DNA of 64,000 nucleotides from SKGN01 sp050948865 (GCA_050948865.1 JBMNEQ010000002.1:1-64000), one strand, 5' to 3'; positions 9,174-18,369 are shown, counted from the first letter of the stretch. Made by a program: numbers and translations. The notes: a model not told the origin generated them from the sequence alone.

Positions 9174-10658
9174 ATGAGAAAAGGAAAAAAGATTATCTGT
9201 GGTTTAATAGTTGTTTTAATTTTGTTTTTAGTTGGTTTAACTTATCTTTATAATAAACCAAAAACAATTTTTGCTTTATCAATAAAAAATGCTTATAAGG
9301 ATTTACTTAGTTTTTCCTCTAATATTAAATCTTCAAGAATAGCTGAATTATCTAAAGATAATGTTGTTATTTCTAAATTTAATATCGATTTTGATTTAAA
9401 ATTAGAAGAAGAGATTGATGATTATACTAAAGGTGTATTTGATTTTATTGATAAGCTAAAGTTCAAGATAGAAACAGGAAGAGATCCTCTGAATGAAAAA
9501 TCAATGGTTAAATTAACTTCAACTTATGAAACAGAAAGTTTACTTAATGTTTTTTATTATCAATTAAAAGATCAAAGATATCTTTATTTTAAAGATGTTT
9601 ATAATAAGTTTATTCAGTTAGAAGATGAAGAAAAAGAAATAGATAATTTAGAAGAATTAACTTATCTTTTTGATAAAGTATTTAAATTGTTTAATGAAAG
9701 TTTAAAAGATAAGGATTTTTCTAAAACAACTGTTAAATTAAAAACAGGAGATAAAACTGTTAATGCTAATAAAATAACTTTTACTTTAAATGAAGAAAGA
9801 TTAAATGAAATTTTTATTTATGTTTTAAAAGGAATAAAGAATGATCAAGAAAGCATGGAAAGTATTATAAAACTTTATAATGGTTCTAATAGTGATTTAA
9901 TTACTCAAAAAAAATTAACGATTGTTACTCTTGAGAAAAAGATTGATGAACTTATTAAAGAAGCAGAAGAACAATCTACTGAGAATAAAGATGAAATTAA
10001 GATTTCTGTTTATGTTAAGGGCTGGTTTAATACAGTAATTGGTTATGAATTATCGTATCCTGATACCAATAATTTTAATGAATCTTCTGATCAAAATTTG
10101 GTTTTAAATTATATAACTTATTCTAATCAAGATAAAAAGATTGTTAAAGAGTTTAAAATGGAAACTGAGGAACAGGTTTCAAATTTTATTTTAACTAAAG
10201 AGGAAGAAGGTAAGTATAAGTATCAAACGAGTAGTGATTTTAAAAATAAGGATTTAAATGATTATGAAAATATAAATTATAGTGGGGAAATAAGTTTAAT
10301 TGAAGAGGTAATAAAAATAGATCAAGAATATAAACAAACAGGATTAATAAGTATTAACATTGAAAAAGGGGATAAAAAGGTTGGTAGTTTTAAAATTAAT
10401 TTGGATATAGAAACTAAAATAGGGGGAAAGTTAAATGATATAAAAGTTAGTAATGTTATTAAACAAGATCAACTTTCTAAAGAAGAGATTTTAGAAATTT
10501 ATTTCGATTTTTTAGAACCTTTTGTAGATAAATTGCTTTTGGTAATGGGTTTTAATAATTATGGTGAACCTAATTTTGAATGGGATCCTGAATTTGATGA
10601 TGATTTTGAATGGGACGATGAATGGGATGATGATTTTGACTTCGATGAAAGTTATTAA
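9174..10658 (+). CDS. Hypothetical membrane-anchored extracellular protein
   Basis: Family not recognised. The 494-residue protein has a basic start and one hydrophobic segment (about residues 7-26) acting as a signal anchor, with no lipobox. The long outer region alternates Lys/Asp/Glu-rich and beta-like stretches, reminiscent of LolA-like or substrate-binding folds but without a clear motif. The last 25 residues are almost entirely Asp, Glu, Trp and Phe in short repeats (EWDPEF, DDDFEWDDEWDDD). The gene has a ribosome site (AAGAAGG) and its own terminator, so it is probably monocistronic. Confidence 0.6.
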   Translation: MRKGKKIICGLIVVLILFLVGLTYLYNKPKTIFALSIKNAYKDLLSFSSNIKSSRIAELSKDNVVISKFNIDFDLKLEEEIDDYTKGVFDFIDKLKFKIETGRDPLNEKSMVKLTSTYETESLLNVFYYQLKDQRYLYFKDVYNKFIQLEDEEKEIDNLEELTYLFDKVFKLFNESLKDKDFSKTTVKLKTGDKTVNANKITFTLNEERLNEIFIYVLKGIKNDQESMESIIKLYNGSNSDLITQKKLTIVTLEKKIDELIKEAEEQSTENKDEIKISVYVKGWFNTVIGYELSYPDTNNFNESSDQNLVLNYITYSNQDKKIVKEFKMETEEQVSNFILTKEEEGKYKYQTSSDFKNKDLNDYENINYSGEISLIEEVIKIDQEYKQTGLISINIEKGDKKVGSFKINLDIETKIGGKLNDIKVSNVIKQDQLSKEEILEIYFDFLEPFVDKLLLVMGFNNYGEPNFEWDPEFDDDFEWDDEWDDDFDFDESY

Positions 10659-10686
10659 AAAGGCCTTTTAAAAGGCTTTTTTAATT
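10656..10686 (+). terminator. Intrinsic terminator
   Basis: The palindrome GCCTTTTAAAAGGC, extended by A and T runs, lies directly after the stop codon at 10658. Confidence 0.8.
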
Positions 10687-10697
10687 TTAAAAAGTGC

Positions 10698-10703
10698 TAT
10701 AAT
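10698..10703 (+). promoter_or_regulatory. -10 box for the DUF2779 gene
   Basis: TATAAT 20 nt before the ATG at 10724. A transcript starting near 10710 leaves AGGAG (10711-10715) as ribosome site, which favours the ATG over the in-frame GTG at 10715. Confidence 0.6.
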
Positions 10704-10723
10704 GAGGGATAGGAGTGATAATT

Positions 10724-12583
10724 ATGGTTATAACTAAAACAAAGTTTATAAATTATATTCGTTGTCCTAGATATTGTGCTTTAGATGAAATTAAAGAAGA
10801 AGAATTAGAAGCAGATGTTTCTTTTGAAGGTTATCAAGAAGAAGAAAAGGAGGAACTTTTAGGAGATTTATATAATTTAATTCAAGATCAAGAAGAAGAG
10901 GAAAATGATGCTTCTATTAAACAATTAGAAGCGATGCTTTCTTATTATTTAGAGATTGAAAAACTAGCCCTTAAACACGTTTTAGATATGTTTGGGGGTT
11001 ATTTAATACCTAATAGTAAGAATAAGAATCAAGAGTCTTTTGATTTTATGGAAGCAGGAATTAAATATTTATGTTATGTTGATATTTATCGTGAGCATGA
11101 TGATGGTTTTGATATTTTTGAAGTAAAAGCAACTACTAGTCAAACCTTTTTATCACTTGGACCAAAGATAAAAGGAGAAAAGCATTCCCTTTTTTATCAA
11201 GATCAAAATGGAGTTTATTATTTAAAAGAGGAAATAAAAGATTATCAATTTAAAATGCCTCTTAAAAAATATTTAGAACATAAAAAAAAGTTATTAAATA
11301 AGTATAGTGATAGTGGTAAATATGTATATGACTTATTAGTTCAAAGAATGATTATTGAAGGTTATTTAAAAGAAAATAATCAAGAAGATAAAATTGATAA
11401 AATAAAGTATTATTTAGCTGTTTTAAATCATGAATATGTTTTTGATGGTCTTTATGATGAATTAAAAAAACCAATATATAATAAAGATCAAAATAATCAT
11501 TCTCTAATCAGTTTATTTGATTTTACAAAATTAACTTCTAGTATGATGGATAAAATAAATTTAGATAAAAAACAAGTCTATAATTATTTAAAAGAAATGA
11601 ATATTAAAGAATGTGATTTAGGAATTCACTGTGAATTTAAAAAAACTACTAAATGTAAATTTATAGAAACATGTTTTTATAAACAGGTTCCCAAAGAAAA
11701 CTCTATCTTAAATTATATGGGATATCATCATGGTTTTAAAGATCCTAGTGGATATAAATATGATGCTTATGAATTAATTAATTTAGGGAAAAGAGAGATG
11801 TTATCAATTGATGAATCATTATTAACAAGATTAAATAATATTATTCAAAGAAGGACTCTTTTAGAAAATAGGCCTTATATTAATAAAAAGAAAATAAATC
11901 TTGCTTTAAAAGAATTAGAATATCCTTTATATCATTTAGATTTTGAAACCTTTCCTTGTCCTTTACCACGTTATAAAGGGGAAAAATGTTATACTCAGTC
12001 TCCTTTTCAATTTTCTTTACATATTGAAAAGGAACCTGGAGTTTGTGATAAGGATCAAGATCATTATGAATATTTAGCTTCCAGTCATGATGATTTAAGA
12101 GAAGAATTAGTAAAAAAATTAATTGAATATATTGATACTGAAAAAGGAATGATTATTGTTTATAATCAAAGTTTCGAAAAAGGACGTCTTCAAGAACTAG
12201 CTGATTTATATCCAGAGTATAGAAAAAAATTATTAAAAATGAAAGAAATGGTTTATGATTTACTTTATATTATTAAAAATAATTCTACTTTTTATAAAGA
12301 AATAGGTTTAACTTCTGAAGAAGTAGAAGTAATAAATTATTATCATCCTTTATTAAATGGCTCTTATTCTATAAAAAAAGTTTTGCCTATTTTCGCCAAA
12401 GATTTAAATTATGGGAAATTAGATGTTAGTAATGGTATAGATGCTTTAGTTACTTATGCTTCTTTTTCGACTTTACCCAAAGAAGAATTTAAAATTAAAT
12501 ATCAATCCTTATTAGAATATTGTAAACAAGATACTTGGGCGATGGTTGTTATTTTAAAAGAACTAAGAAAACTAGTAAAGTGA
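10724..12583 (+). CDS. DUF2779 protein: Cas4-like and DEDD nuclease-like domains
   Basis: A 619-residue protein of the DUF2779 family. The N-terminal half resembles a PD-(D/E)XK Cas4-like nuclease: RCPRYC near the start, IFEVKATTS as the metal-binding strand, and a late Cys group (CEFKKTTKCKFIETC) that could hold a metal or Fe-S cluster. The C-terminal half resembles a DEDD exonuclease: YHLDFETFPCP, then IVYNQSFEKGRLQEL, then YCKQDTWAM near the end. The family is linked by context to defence and mobile DNA in other genomes, but its activity is not established. Here it stands alone between housekeeping genes. Confidence 0.8.
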   Translation: MVITKTKFINYIRCPRYCALDEIKEEELEADVSFEGYQEEEKEELLGDLYNLIQDQEEEENDASIKQLEAMLSYYLEIEKLALKHVLDMFGGYLIPNSKNKNQESFDFMEAGIKYLCYVDIYREHDDGFDIFEVKATTSQTFLSLGPKIKGEKHSLFYQDQNGVYYLKEEIKDYQFKMPLKKYLEHKKKLLNKYSDSGKYVYDLLVQRMIIEGYLKENNQEDKIDKIKYYLAVLNHEYVFDGLYDELKKPIYNKDQNNHSLISLFDFTKLTSSMMDKINLDKKQVYNYLKEMNIKECDLGIHCEFKKTTKCKFIETCFYKQVPKENSILNYMGYHHGFKDPSGYKYDAYELINLGKREMLSIDESLLTRLNNIIQRRTLLENRPYINKKKINLALKELEYPLYHLDFETFPCPLPRYKGEKCYTQSPFQFSLHIEKEPGVCDKDQDHYEYLASSHDDLREELVKKLIEYIDTEKGMIIVYNQSFEKGRLQELADLYPEYRKKLLKMKEMVYDLLYIIKNNSTFYKEIGLTSEEVEVINYYHPLLNGSYSIKKVLPIFAKDLNYGKLDVSNGIDALVTYASFSTLPKEEFKIKYQSLLEYCKQDTWAMVVILKELRKLVK

Positions 12584-12659
12584 TGTCAAATTAATGATTA
12601 AACATTGAAGAAATAAAGAATTTTGAGTATTCTAATAATTAGGGAGGAAGTGTGATAAA

Positions 12660-12854
12660 ATGATTTATCCATCAATTGATAAATTATTAAATATTATTGG
12701 TTCTAAATACCAATTAGTTCATGTTGTGGCTAGAAGATCAAAACAGATGTTTGATACTTCTTTTTATCAATTAAAAGAAGGTAAGTATCAATCTTCTAAA
12801 GATCTAGGTCGAGCTTTAGAAGAAGTGGGAGAAGGTTTAATCAAATTAAAATAA
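12660..12854 (+). CDS. rpoZ: RNA polymerase omega subunit
   Basis: A 64-residue protein with the omega core: an N-terminal Pro-Ser-Ile-Asp-Lys-Leu helix, YQLVHVVARRSKQM, and a closing helix with ALEEVGEGLIKL. Omega binds the beta-prime C-terminus and helps assemble RNA polymerase. A strong AGGGAGGA ribosome site precedes the ATG at 12660. The usual Firmicute partner gmk is not adjacent. Confidence 0.9.
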   Translation: MIYPSIDKLLNIIGSKYQLVHVVARRSKQMFDTSFYQLKEGKYQSSKDLGRALEEVGEGLIKLK

Positions 12855-12910
12855 AAAACACCTCATAATTTAATTATTAATGTCCATAATAGTTAAAGAA
12901 GGAGGTAAAG

Positions 12911-13381
12911 ATGAAAAAGGTTTTTAAAGTTTTATCTATAATATTATTTTTTTATGCGACAATTCTTTTTAATTATACAAGAGGATATAAAATAAAAACA
13001 GATTCCGTTTTTTATTTAGTAAATGGAACTACAACTACCACTCCTGATGGAAATACTAATCAAAATACTCCAGATTCTAATCTTAATCAGGGTCAAACCC
13101 CTAATAATAATGTAAGAGATAATACTACTAATAATAATACGAATCAAGATAATAATATTATTAATGATAATCGTGATGGAATGGATAATAGAACAGATCC
13201 TACCACTCCAGGAAATATAGGCGATGATGGAAACCTTGGCGCTGATACTGATGATTTAACTGAAACTAATTTAGTTAACGATAGGGGAATTTTTAATATT
13301 GTTATTGCTTCTATTGGAGGATTAGTAGTAGGTAGTTTAATAACTTATTTCTTTGTTACACCAAAAAGAATTGATAGTTAA
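12911..13381 (+). CDS. Secreted Asn/Thr/Asp-rich protein with C-terminal membrane anchor
   Basis: A 156-residue protein of unknown family. A signal segment (residues 1-22) is followed by a low-complexity region of Asn, Thr, Asp, Gly and Pro (about 37-120), then a hydrophobic helix (about 130-150) and a short basic tail (TPKRIDS). This is the layout of a small surface protein held by its C-terminal helix, the linker being cell-wall-spanning and disordered. It has a strong ribosome site (GAAGGAGG) and its own terminator. Confidence 0.6.
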   Translation: MKKVFKVLSIILFFYATILFNYTRGYKIKTDSVFYLVNGTTTTTPDGNTNQNTPDSNLNQGQTPNNNVRDNTTNNNTNQDNNIINDNRDGMDNRTDPTTPGNIGDDGNLGADTDDLTETNLVNDRGIFNIVIASIGGLVVGSLITYFFVTPKRIDS

Positions 13382-13383
13382 AT

Positions 13384-13424
13384 AAAACAAACCAAATAAT
13401 ATTTTTTGGTTTGTTTTGTTTTTA
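13384..13424 (+). terminator. Intrinsic terminator
   Basis: A 12-bp stem (13385-13396 with 13405-13416) followed by a T-rich run, just after the stop codon at 13381. Confidence 0.85.
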
Positions 13425-13433
13425 AGGCTCATG

Positions 13434-13439
13434 TATAAT
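13434..13439 (+). promoter_or_regulatory. -10 box for recX
   Basis: TATAAT preceded by ATG, 18 nt before the ATG at 13457. It decides the recX start: an in-frame GTG at 13448 would leave almost no leader. Confidence 0.55.
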
Positions 13440-13456
13440 TATGTTAGGTGATAATT

Positions 13457-14230
13457 ATGCAAATTACAAGAATTATTAAAAAAGGCCAAGATAAATATCA
13501 GGTTGATTTTAATACTAAAGATTGTTTAATTTTATATGAAGATGTTTTAATTCGTCATGCTTTATCTTTAGAAAAGGAAATAGATCAAAATTTATTTAAA
13601 AAATTAAAAAAAGAAAATGAAGAAGCAGAGGTTTACTTTTTAGTTTTAAAATATTTAAAATATCGTTTTCGGAGTGAATATGAAGTGATAACTTATTTAA
13701 AAAGAAAAAGATATAAGAGATATTTAATTAATAAGACAATTAAACGTTTAAAAAAAGAGGGTCATCTTAATGATAAACTTTTTATGGAAGCTTTTATTCA
13801 TGATAAATTTAATTTTACTAATGATGGTCCTTATAAAATAAAAAGAGAATTATTAAATCATCAATTAGAAGAATCTTTAATAGAAGATTTTTTCTTAAAG
13901 ATTGATCAAGAACTTTTAAAAGAAAAGTTAAAAGGAATTATTCAAAAACAAATAAAAATAAATACTAAATATAGTGGTTATCTTTTAAAACAAAAACTTT
14001 TTAATTATTTATTTAATTTAGGATATGATAAAGAAATGATTCTAGAAGAATTAAATACGAAAGAATTATCTAATCAAGATAATTTAAAAGAAGAATATGA
14101 TAAACTTTATAAATTATTAAAAGGTAAATATAAAGGAAAACAATTAGATTTTAAAATAAAACAAAGATTATATCAAAGAGGATATAATATAGATGAGATA
14201 GAATACTTGTTAACTAAAAATGACTTCTAA
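13457..14230 (+). CDS. recX: RecA regulator RecX
   Basis: A 257-residue protein made of repeated three-helix RecX units. Typical segments are FLVLKYLKYRFRSEYEVITYLKRK (YRxRSxxEv pattern), the linker LINKTIKRLKKEGHLNDKLF, and later copies near the C-terminus (KGKYKGKQLDFKIKQRLYQRGY). RecX binds RecA filaments and limits or adjusts recombination. The length fits Gram-positive RecX proteins. It is convergent with prsA and shares a bidirectional terminator with it. Confidence 0.88.
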   Translation: MQITRIIKKGQDKYQVDFNTKDCLILYEDVLIRHALSLEKEIDQNLFKKLKKENEEAEVYFLVLKYLKYRFRSEYEVITYLKRKRYKRYLINKTIKRLKKEGHLNDKLFMEAFIHDKFNFTNDGPYKIKRELLNHQLEESLIEDFFLKIDQELLKEKLKGIIQKQIKINTKYSGYLLKQKLFNYLFNLGYDKEMILEELNTKELSNQDNLKEEYDKLYKLLKGKYKGKQLDFKIKQRLYQRGYNIDEIEYLLTKNDF

Positions 14231-14246
14231 ACCGAAGTCATTTTTG
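14217..14246. terminator. Bidirectional terminator between recX and prsA
   Basis: An 11-bp stem (14217-14227 with 14234-14244) has A and T runs on both sides and lies between convergent genes. Confidence 0.85.
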
Positions 14247-14247
14247 T

Positions 14248-15237
14248 TTATTCTTTTTTTGTCAATTCTTTAATTAAACGTTTATATTGTTTTAAAAGAA
14301 GTGAATCGTGAATAGTTAATTTATTTTCTTTTCTTAGTTTATCTAAAGCTAAATGTGGTAAGGTTGGATCGGTTGCTAACTTTTCTTCCGCTAAATTAGA
14401 TAAAATTTCTTCTTTAACTTTTTTTAAAGTTGGTTTCTTTTTTTGATCTTCTTTTAAAACTATATGGTAACCATAATAACTTTTAATTGGTTCTTTACTA
14501 TATTTTCCTTTAGCTAAACTATAAGCTTCTTCTTCAAAGGAAGGATCCATTTTACCATGATTAAACCAATCTAATTTTCCCCCATCACTAGCATTACTTT
14601 CATCGTCTGAATATTTTTTAGCTAGTTTAGCAAAGTCTTCTCCATTATCTAGTTTTTTAATTATTTCTTTAGCTAATTTTAAAGCTTCTTCATCTTTTTC
14701 TTTTCTTTCTTCTTCTTCCATTTCTTCAGTTATTTTAGGTTTAATTAAAATATGACTAACTTTAACATCTCCATCAATTTCTTCTTCATAATAAGCTTCT
14801 ATTTCTTTATCTTTAATTGTTTCTTTAACATAATCTTCAACCGCTAAATTTCTTTTTAAAGTAATTTCAATAAATTCATATAATTCTTTTTGACTATGAA
14901 ATCCCCATTGTTGTTCGATAGCTTTTAGAAAATCATCTCCAGTTTGCTCTTTAATATAATTAATTTCCTTTTCTATTTCTTCATCTAAATCTTTATCAGT
15001 TTTATATTTTTTATTTAAAATACTTTTATCAATTAATTCTATTAAGATATTAGAAGCATGGCGTTCTTTCATAAGATTATATAATTCATTAGTAGTAATC
15101 TTTTTTCCTTTGATGGAAACAACTACTTCTTGACTATCTTTTAATTTAGGAACCTTATTCCAAGAACGTCCAATTATTATTCCCATAATAAATACAAATA
15201 GAACTCCTAAACTAATTAAGACTATTTTTTTATTCAT
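14248..15237 (-). CDS. prsA: PrsA-like peptidyl-prolyl isomerase (foldase)
   Basis: A 329-residue parvulin-type foldase acting outside the membrane on newly exported proteins. Residues 1-25 form a signal anchor; there is no Cys lipobox, so it is anchored by the helix rather than by lipid, unlike Bacillus PrsA. A SurA-like N-terminal chaperone part precedes the parvulin domain (about 155-265), with VSHILIKP, AKKYSDDESNASDGGKLDW and YYGYHIV. Highly charged insertions (EEMEEEERKEKDEE) lie inside the domain. It could assist the surface proteins encoded farther along. Confidence 0.88.
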   Translation of the reverse strand: MNKKIVLISLGVLFVFIMGIIIGRSWNKVPKLKDSQEVVVSIKGKKITTNELYNLMKERHASNILIELIDKSILNKKYKTDKDLDEEIEKEINYIKEQTGDDFLKAIEQQWGFHSQKELYEFIEITLKRNLAVEDYVKETIKDKEIEAYYEEEIDGDVKVSHILIKPKITEEMEEEERKEKDEEALKLAKEIIKKLDNGEDFAKLAKKYSDDESNASDGGKLDWFNHGKMDPSFEEEAYSLAKGKYSKEPIKSYYGYHIVLKEDQKKKPTLKKVKEEILSNLAEEKLATDPTLPHLALDKLRKENKLTIHDSLLLKQYKRLIKELTKKE

Positions 15238-15364
15238 TTTTTTCCTCCTCTAAATATAAAACAATAATAACAAATATTAAGACAAAAAACAAGAATTTTA
15301 GGGAATTAATCACTTCTAATTAATTTAACCATACAATAAATAAAGATTAAAAGGAGGAATAATT

Positions 15365-15457
15365 ATGACCAAACCATCCTTAATTAATTCATCAATAATT
15401 TTAGTTTTATATATATTATTAGTTATTATTATAACTTCTGTATTATATTGTTATTAA
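15365..15457 (+). CDS. 30-residue single-helix membrane protein
   Basis: A short open frame with an excellent ribosome site (AAGGAGG, 15351-15357). It codes for a 10-residue polar start and one hydrophobic helix ending in LYCY. It resembles tiny YjcZ-type membrane proteins, but the similarity is weak. A terminator follows directly, so it is probably an independent gene in the gap between two minus-strand genes. Function unknown. Confidence 0.6.
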   Translation: MTKPSLINSSIILVLYILLVIIITSVLYCY

Positions 15458-15485
15458 AAAGGGACTAATTAAAGACCCTTTTTCA
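15455..15485. terminator. Bidirectional terminator overlapping the HIT gene end
   Basis: The stem AAAAAGGG/CCCTTTTT (15456-15463 with 15476-15483) lies between the 30-residue gene and the convergent HIT gene and covers the last codons of the latter. Confidence 0.8.
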
Positions 15486-15840
15486 ATTTTTCATATATTT
15501 CTTTGATTGTTTTCTTTTTGGTTTTATTTAAATAATGGGGAATTAAATGCAAATGATAATGTTTAACTTCTTGGATAGAACCATTATTTTGAACAAGACT
15601 TAAACCATCAGGTTTTAATTTAGTTTTTAATAATTGATAAATATCTTTAGATATTTTATTAATATGAGTAAGAGTTTCTAAAGGAATATCTTCAATATTG
15701 GTATAATGCTTTTTTGGAATAATTAAAGTATGTCCTTCTTCATTTGGATTAACATCAAGAAAAACTTTTACAATATCATCTTCATAGAAAGTATAAGAAG
15801 GTATTTCCCCTTTAATAATTTTACAAAATATACAATTCAT
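15469..15840 (-). CDS. HIT-family nucleotide hydrolase or transferase
   Basis: A 123-residue histidine-triad protein. The N-terminal CIFCKI pair and GHTLIIPKKHY are typical of the Hit/HinT branch, and the catalytic triad reads HYHLHL near residues 94-99. Such enzymes cleave AMP-linked substrates such as adenosine phosphoramidates. It lies 11 bp downstream of the deacetylase gene on the same strand, with its own ribosome site, so the two are probably co-transcribed. Physiological substrate unknown. Confidence 0.9.
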   Translation of the reverse strand: MNCIFCKIIKGEIPSYTFYEDDIVKVFLDVNPNEEGHTLIIPKKHYTNIEDIPLETLTHINKISKDIYQLLKTKLKPDGLSLVQNNGSIQEVKHYHLHLIPHYLNKTKKKTIKEIYEKLKKGL

Positions 15841-15851
15841 AATTATCTCTC

Positions 15852-16697
15852 CTATCTAGGAATTATATTTTTTTTAGTAAAAAAGCCAAGGGATAAGATT
15901 AATTTAAAACGCCAATCTTCTAAATTTCTTCCAATTGTAATACGTGGTATTTTATAAAGATTGTTTTTTTGAGTGGCTCTTATAAACGGTTGTTCATATA
16001 AAAATCCCATTTTATATTCATTCTTTTTTAAAGTTTTAATAAAATCTTCAGTATAACTACCAAAAGGATAAGCAATAAATTCTGTTTCCAGATATTTTCC
16101 TACTTCCATAGTATCTTCGTTTAGCTCTTTTTTACTTAGATTTTTAACAATAGGAATATTGTTAATTTTTTTATGCATATCATGAGTATGAGAATGAAGT
16201 TCTAAATTTGGATATCTAGTTAAAATTTCTTCAATCATTTCTTTGGTTAAAAAATTATAATTATCCTTAACATTTTCTTTAGGTAGGATTCTAGAAGTTA
16301 TAACAAAAGAAGTTCCTTTTAAATTATATTTTTCTAAAATCGGTAAAACATATTCATAGATACTTTTATTTCCATCATCAAAAGTTATTAAAACACTTTT
16401 TTTAGGTAGTTGGCATTCTTTTTTCATCCAGCAATAAAATTCATCCATACTTAATGTTTGATAACCTTTTTCCTTAATATATTTCATTTGCTTTTCAAAT
16501 TTTTCAACAGATATAATAGCTCCATTTGCCTCTTTAAATTCTTTTTTAGTTATTTCATTATTAGGTTTGATATCATGATAAGCTAAAACCGGAATAGATT
16601 GTGGTCTTAATAAATAATAACTACTAATTGTTATAATAAAAATAATAATTAAGATAAAAAATAAAAGTGAAATTTTTTTGATATTTAGTTTTTTCAT
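15852..16697 (-). CDS. Membrane-anchored polysaccharide deacetylase (NodB domain)
   Basis: A 281-residue protein with an N-terminal membrane helix (about residues 8-30) and an external NodB domain. Motif 1 is TFDDG (105-109), motif 2 HSHTH (168-172, metal ligands His168 and His172) and motif 3 AYPFGSYTED. VLAYHDI near residue 38 is typical of the group acting on peptidoglycan or other N-acetylated glycans. It probably removes acetyl groups from surface sugars. Substrate not resolved. Confidence 0.88.
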   Translation of the reverse strand: MKKLNIKKISLLFFILIIIFIITISSYYLLRPQSIPVLAYHDIKPNNEITKKEFKEANGAIISVEKFEKQMKYIKEKGYQTLSMDEFYCWMKKECQLPKKSVLITFDDGNKSIYEYVLPILEKYNLKGTSFVITSRILPKENVKDNYNFLTKEMIEEILTRYPNLELHSHTHDMHKKINNIPIVKNLSKKELNEDTMEVGKYLETEFIAYPFGSYTEDFIKTLKKNEYKMGFLYEQPFIRATQKNNLYKIPRITIGRNLEDWRFKLILSLGFFTKKNIIPR

Positions 16698-16829
16698 TCT
16701 TCTTTTCCTCCTTTAGTAATATTATATTACTTGTTTTATTTTGTCAAATATTGGGACCAAGAAAAATTAGGCTTCTTTATTGCTAGTTCTTTTATTATTT
16801 GATAAAATAAACAGCGTGAGGTGAAGTAG

Positions 16830-17579
16830 ATGTTATTAAGAATAGAAAACTTAAATGTAAAAATAGATGATAAAAAGATCCTTTTTAATTATAATTTAGA
16901 TATTAATAAAGGGGAAATACATGCGATTATGGGACCTAATGGTTGTGGGAAATCAACTTTATCAAGGGTTATAATGGGAGATAATAATTATCAATTAATA
17001 AAAGGTAAAATATACTTTAATGATGAAGATATTACTAAATTATCTGTCGATGAAAGGGCTCATTTAGGATTGTTTTTAGCTTTTCAATCACCTATTGAAA
17101 TAGAAGGTGTTTCTAATTCTGACTTTTTAAGAACAGCTTTAAGTATTAAAGAAAAAAAGAATATTAATTTATATGATTTTGCTAAAGAAATAGAAACTAT
17201 TACTAATGATTTAAAGATGGAGAAGGGAATAATTCATCGTTCTCTTAATCAAGGTTTTTCTGGTGGAGAAAAGAAAAAGAATGAGATATTACAAATGAAA
17301 ATGTTAAAACCTAAAATGATTATTTTAGATGAGATTGATTCTGGTTTAGATATTGATAGTTTAAAAGTAGTAGCTAAAAATATTTTAAAATATAAGCAAG
17401 AAAATAAAGATGTTAGTCTTCTTATAATAACGCATTATCATCGTATTTTAGATTATATTAAGCCTGATTTTGTTCATATTATGAATAATGGGAGTATTAT
17501 TAAAACAGGTGATTATAATCTTTCTTTAACTATAGAAAATGAAGGTTATAATAATATTAATGAAAGAAAGATTGTCTAA
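16830..17579 (+). CDS. sufC: Fe-S assembly ATPase SufC
   Basis: A 249-residue ABC-type ATPase of the SufBCD scaffold that builds Fe-S clusters. Walker A is GPNGCGKST (35-43), the signature SGGEKKK (144-150) carries the SufC-specific EKKKNE run, and Walker B is MIILDEIDSGLDID (163-176). It begins the suf operon after a leader with AGGTGA, and its stop overlaps the sufD start by one base (ATG at 17579). Confidence 0.97.
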   Translation: MLLRIENLNVKIDDKKILFNYNLDINKGEIHAIMGPNGCGKSTLSRVIMGDNNYQLIKGKIYFNDEDITKLSVDERAHLGLFLAFQSPIEIEGVSNSDFLRTALSIKEKKNINLYDFAKEIETITNDLKMEKGIIHRSLNQGFSGGEKKKNEILQMKMLKPKMIILDEIDSGLDIDSLKVVAKNILKYKQENKDVSLLIITHYHRILDYIKPDFVHIMNNGSIIKTGDYNLSLTIENEGYNNINERKIV

Positions 17580-18361
17580 TGAAAAAGATTGAAGTATTAG
17601 ATAAATTTAAATTTCTTAATGAAATAAAAGAAAATGTTTTAATAGAAGAAGTAAGTAAGAATGAAATTAATATTATTATAAAATCTAATAAAAAAATAAA
17701 TATTTGTTTTAAGAAAGAATCTAATTACTATAATAAGATTAATTTTATTATTAAAGCTTTTACAGAAGTTTATTTATATGATGTTGATAATCGATTAATT
17801 AATTCTGATTGTCAATATAATTATTTACTAGAAGAAGGAAGTTTTTTAGAAGTTAATAAGTTTTATTATTATAAAGAAGTAAAAGAAAAGATTATAATAG
17901 ATTTAAAAGGATATAATAGTAGTCTTATTTATAATTTAGGAACGATTACTAGTTTTAAACAAAAATATCATTTAGTAATTAATCATGATTATTCTAAAAC
18001 TAAAAGTTTAATTAATCTTCGGGGTGTGACTAAAGAAGAAGCAGAATTAGAAATGACAATTGATGCTTATGTTAAAAAGGGAAAGAAAGATTGTGAAACT
18101 AAACAAACAAGTAAAATAATAACAATGAATAATAATAAAGTTATTCTTAATCCTAATTTATATATCGATGAATATTTAGTTTTAGCTAAACATGGTGCTT
18201 CGATTGGGAAATTTGATGAAGAACAGTTGTTTTATTTACAAACAAGAGGACTTTCTTTACCAGAATGTTATCGATTATTAATTAAAGGATTTTTACTTAG
18301 TGTTTTAACTTTAAATCAAACTCAAAGAGAAATGGTTCTTAAAACTTTAAATGATTGGTAG
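17579..18361 (+). CDS. sufD: Short SufD, Fe-S scaffold subunit
   Basis: A 260-residue SufB/SufD-family protein. The C-terminal beta-helix and helical end are clear: AKHGASIGKFDEEQLFYLQTRGL with the conserved His, then CYRLLIKGF. Usual SufD proteins exceed 400 residues, so most of the N-terminal domain is missing. No frameshift is seen upstream, because the gene overlaps sufC by one base; the short form looks genuine. It should pair with SufB on the SufC dimer. Confidence 0.85.
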   Translation: MKKIEVLDKFKFLNEIKENVLIEEVSKNEINIIIKSNKKINICFKKESNYYNKINFIIKAFTEVYLYDVDNRLINSDCQYNYLLEEGSFLEVNKFYYYKEVKEKIIIDLKGYNSSLIYNLGTITSFKQKYHLVINHDYSKTKSLINLRGVTKEEAELEMTIDAYVKKGKKDCETKQTSKIITMNNNKVILNPNLYIDEYLVLAKHGASIGKFDEEQLFYLQTRGLSLPECYRLLIKGFLLSVLTLNQTQREMVLKTLNDW

Positions 18362-18369
18362 GTGATAAA

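Noticed and set aside
15730..15957. Plus-strand frame of 75 codons across the HIT and deacetylase genes
   Set aside because: It overlaps two well-supported minus-strand genes and has no ribosome site or recognisable sequence.
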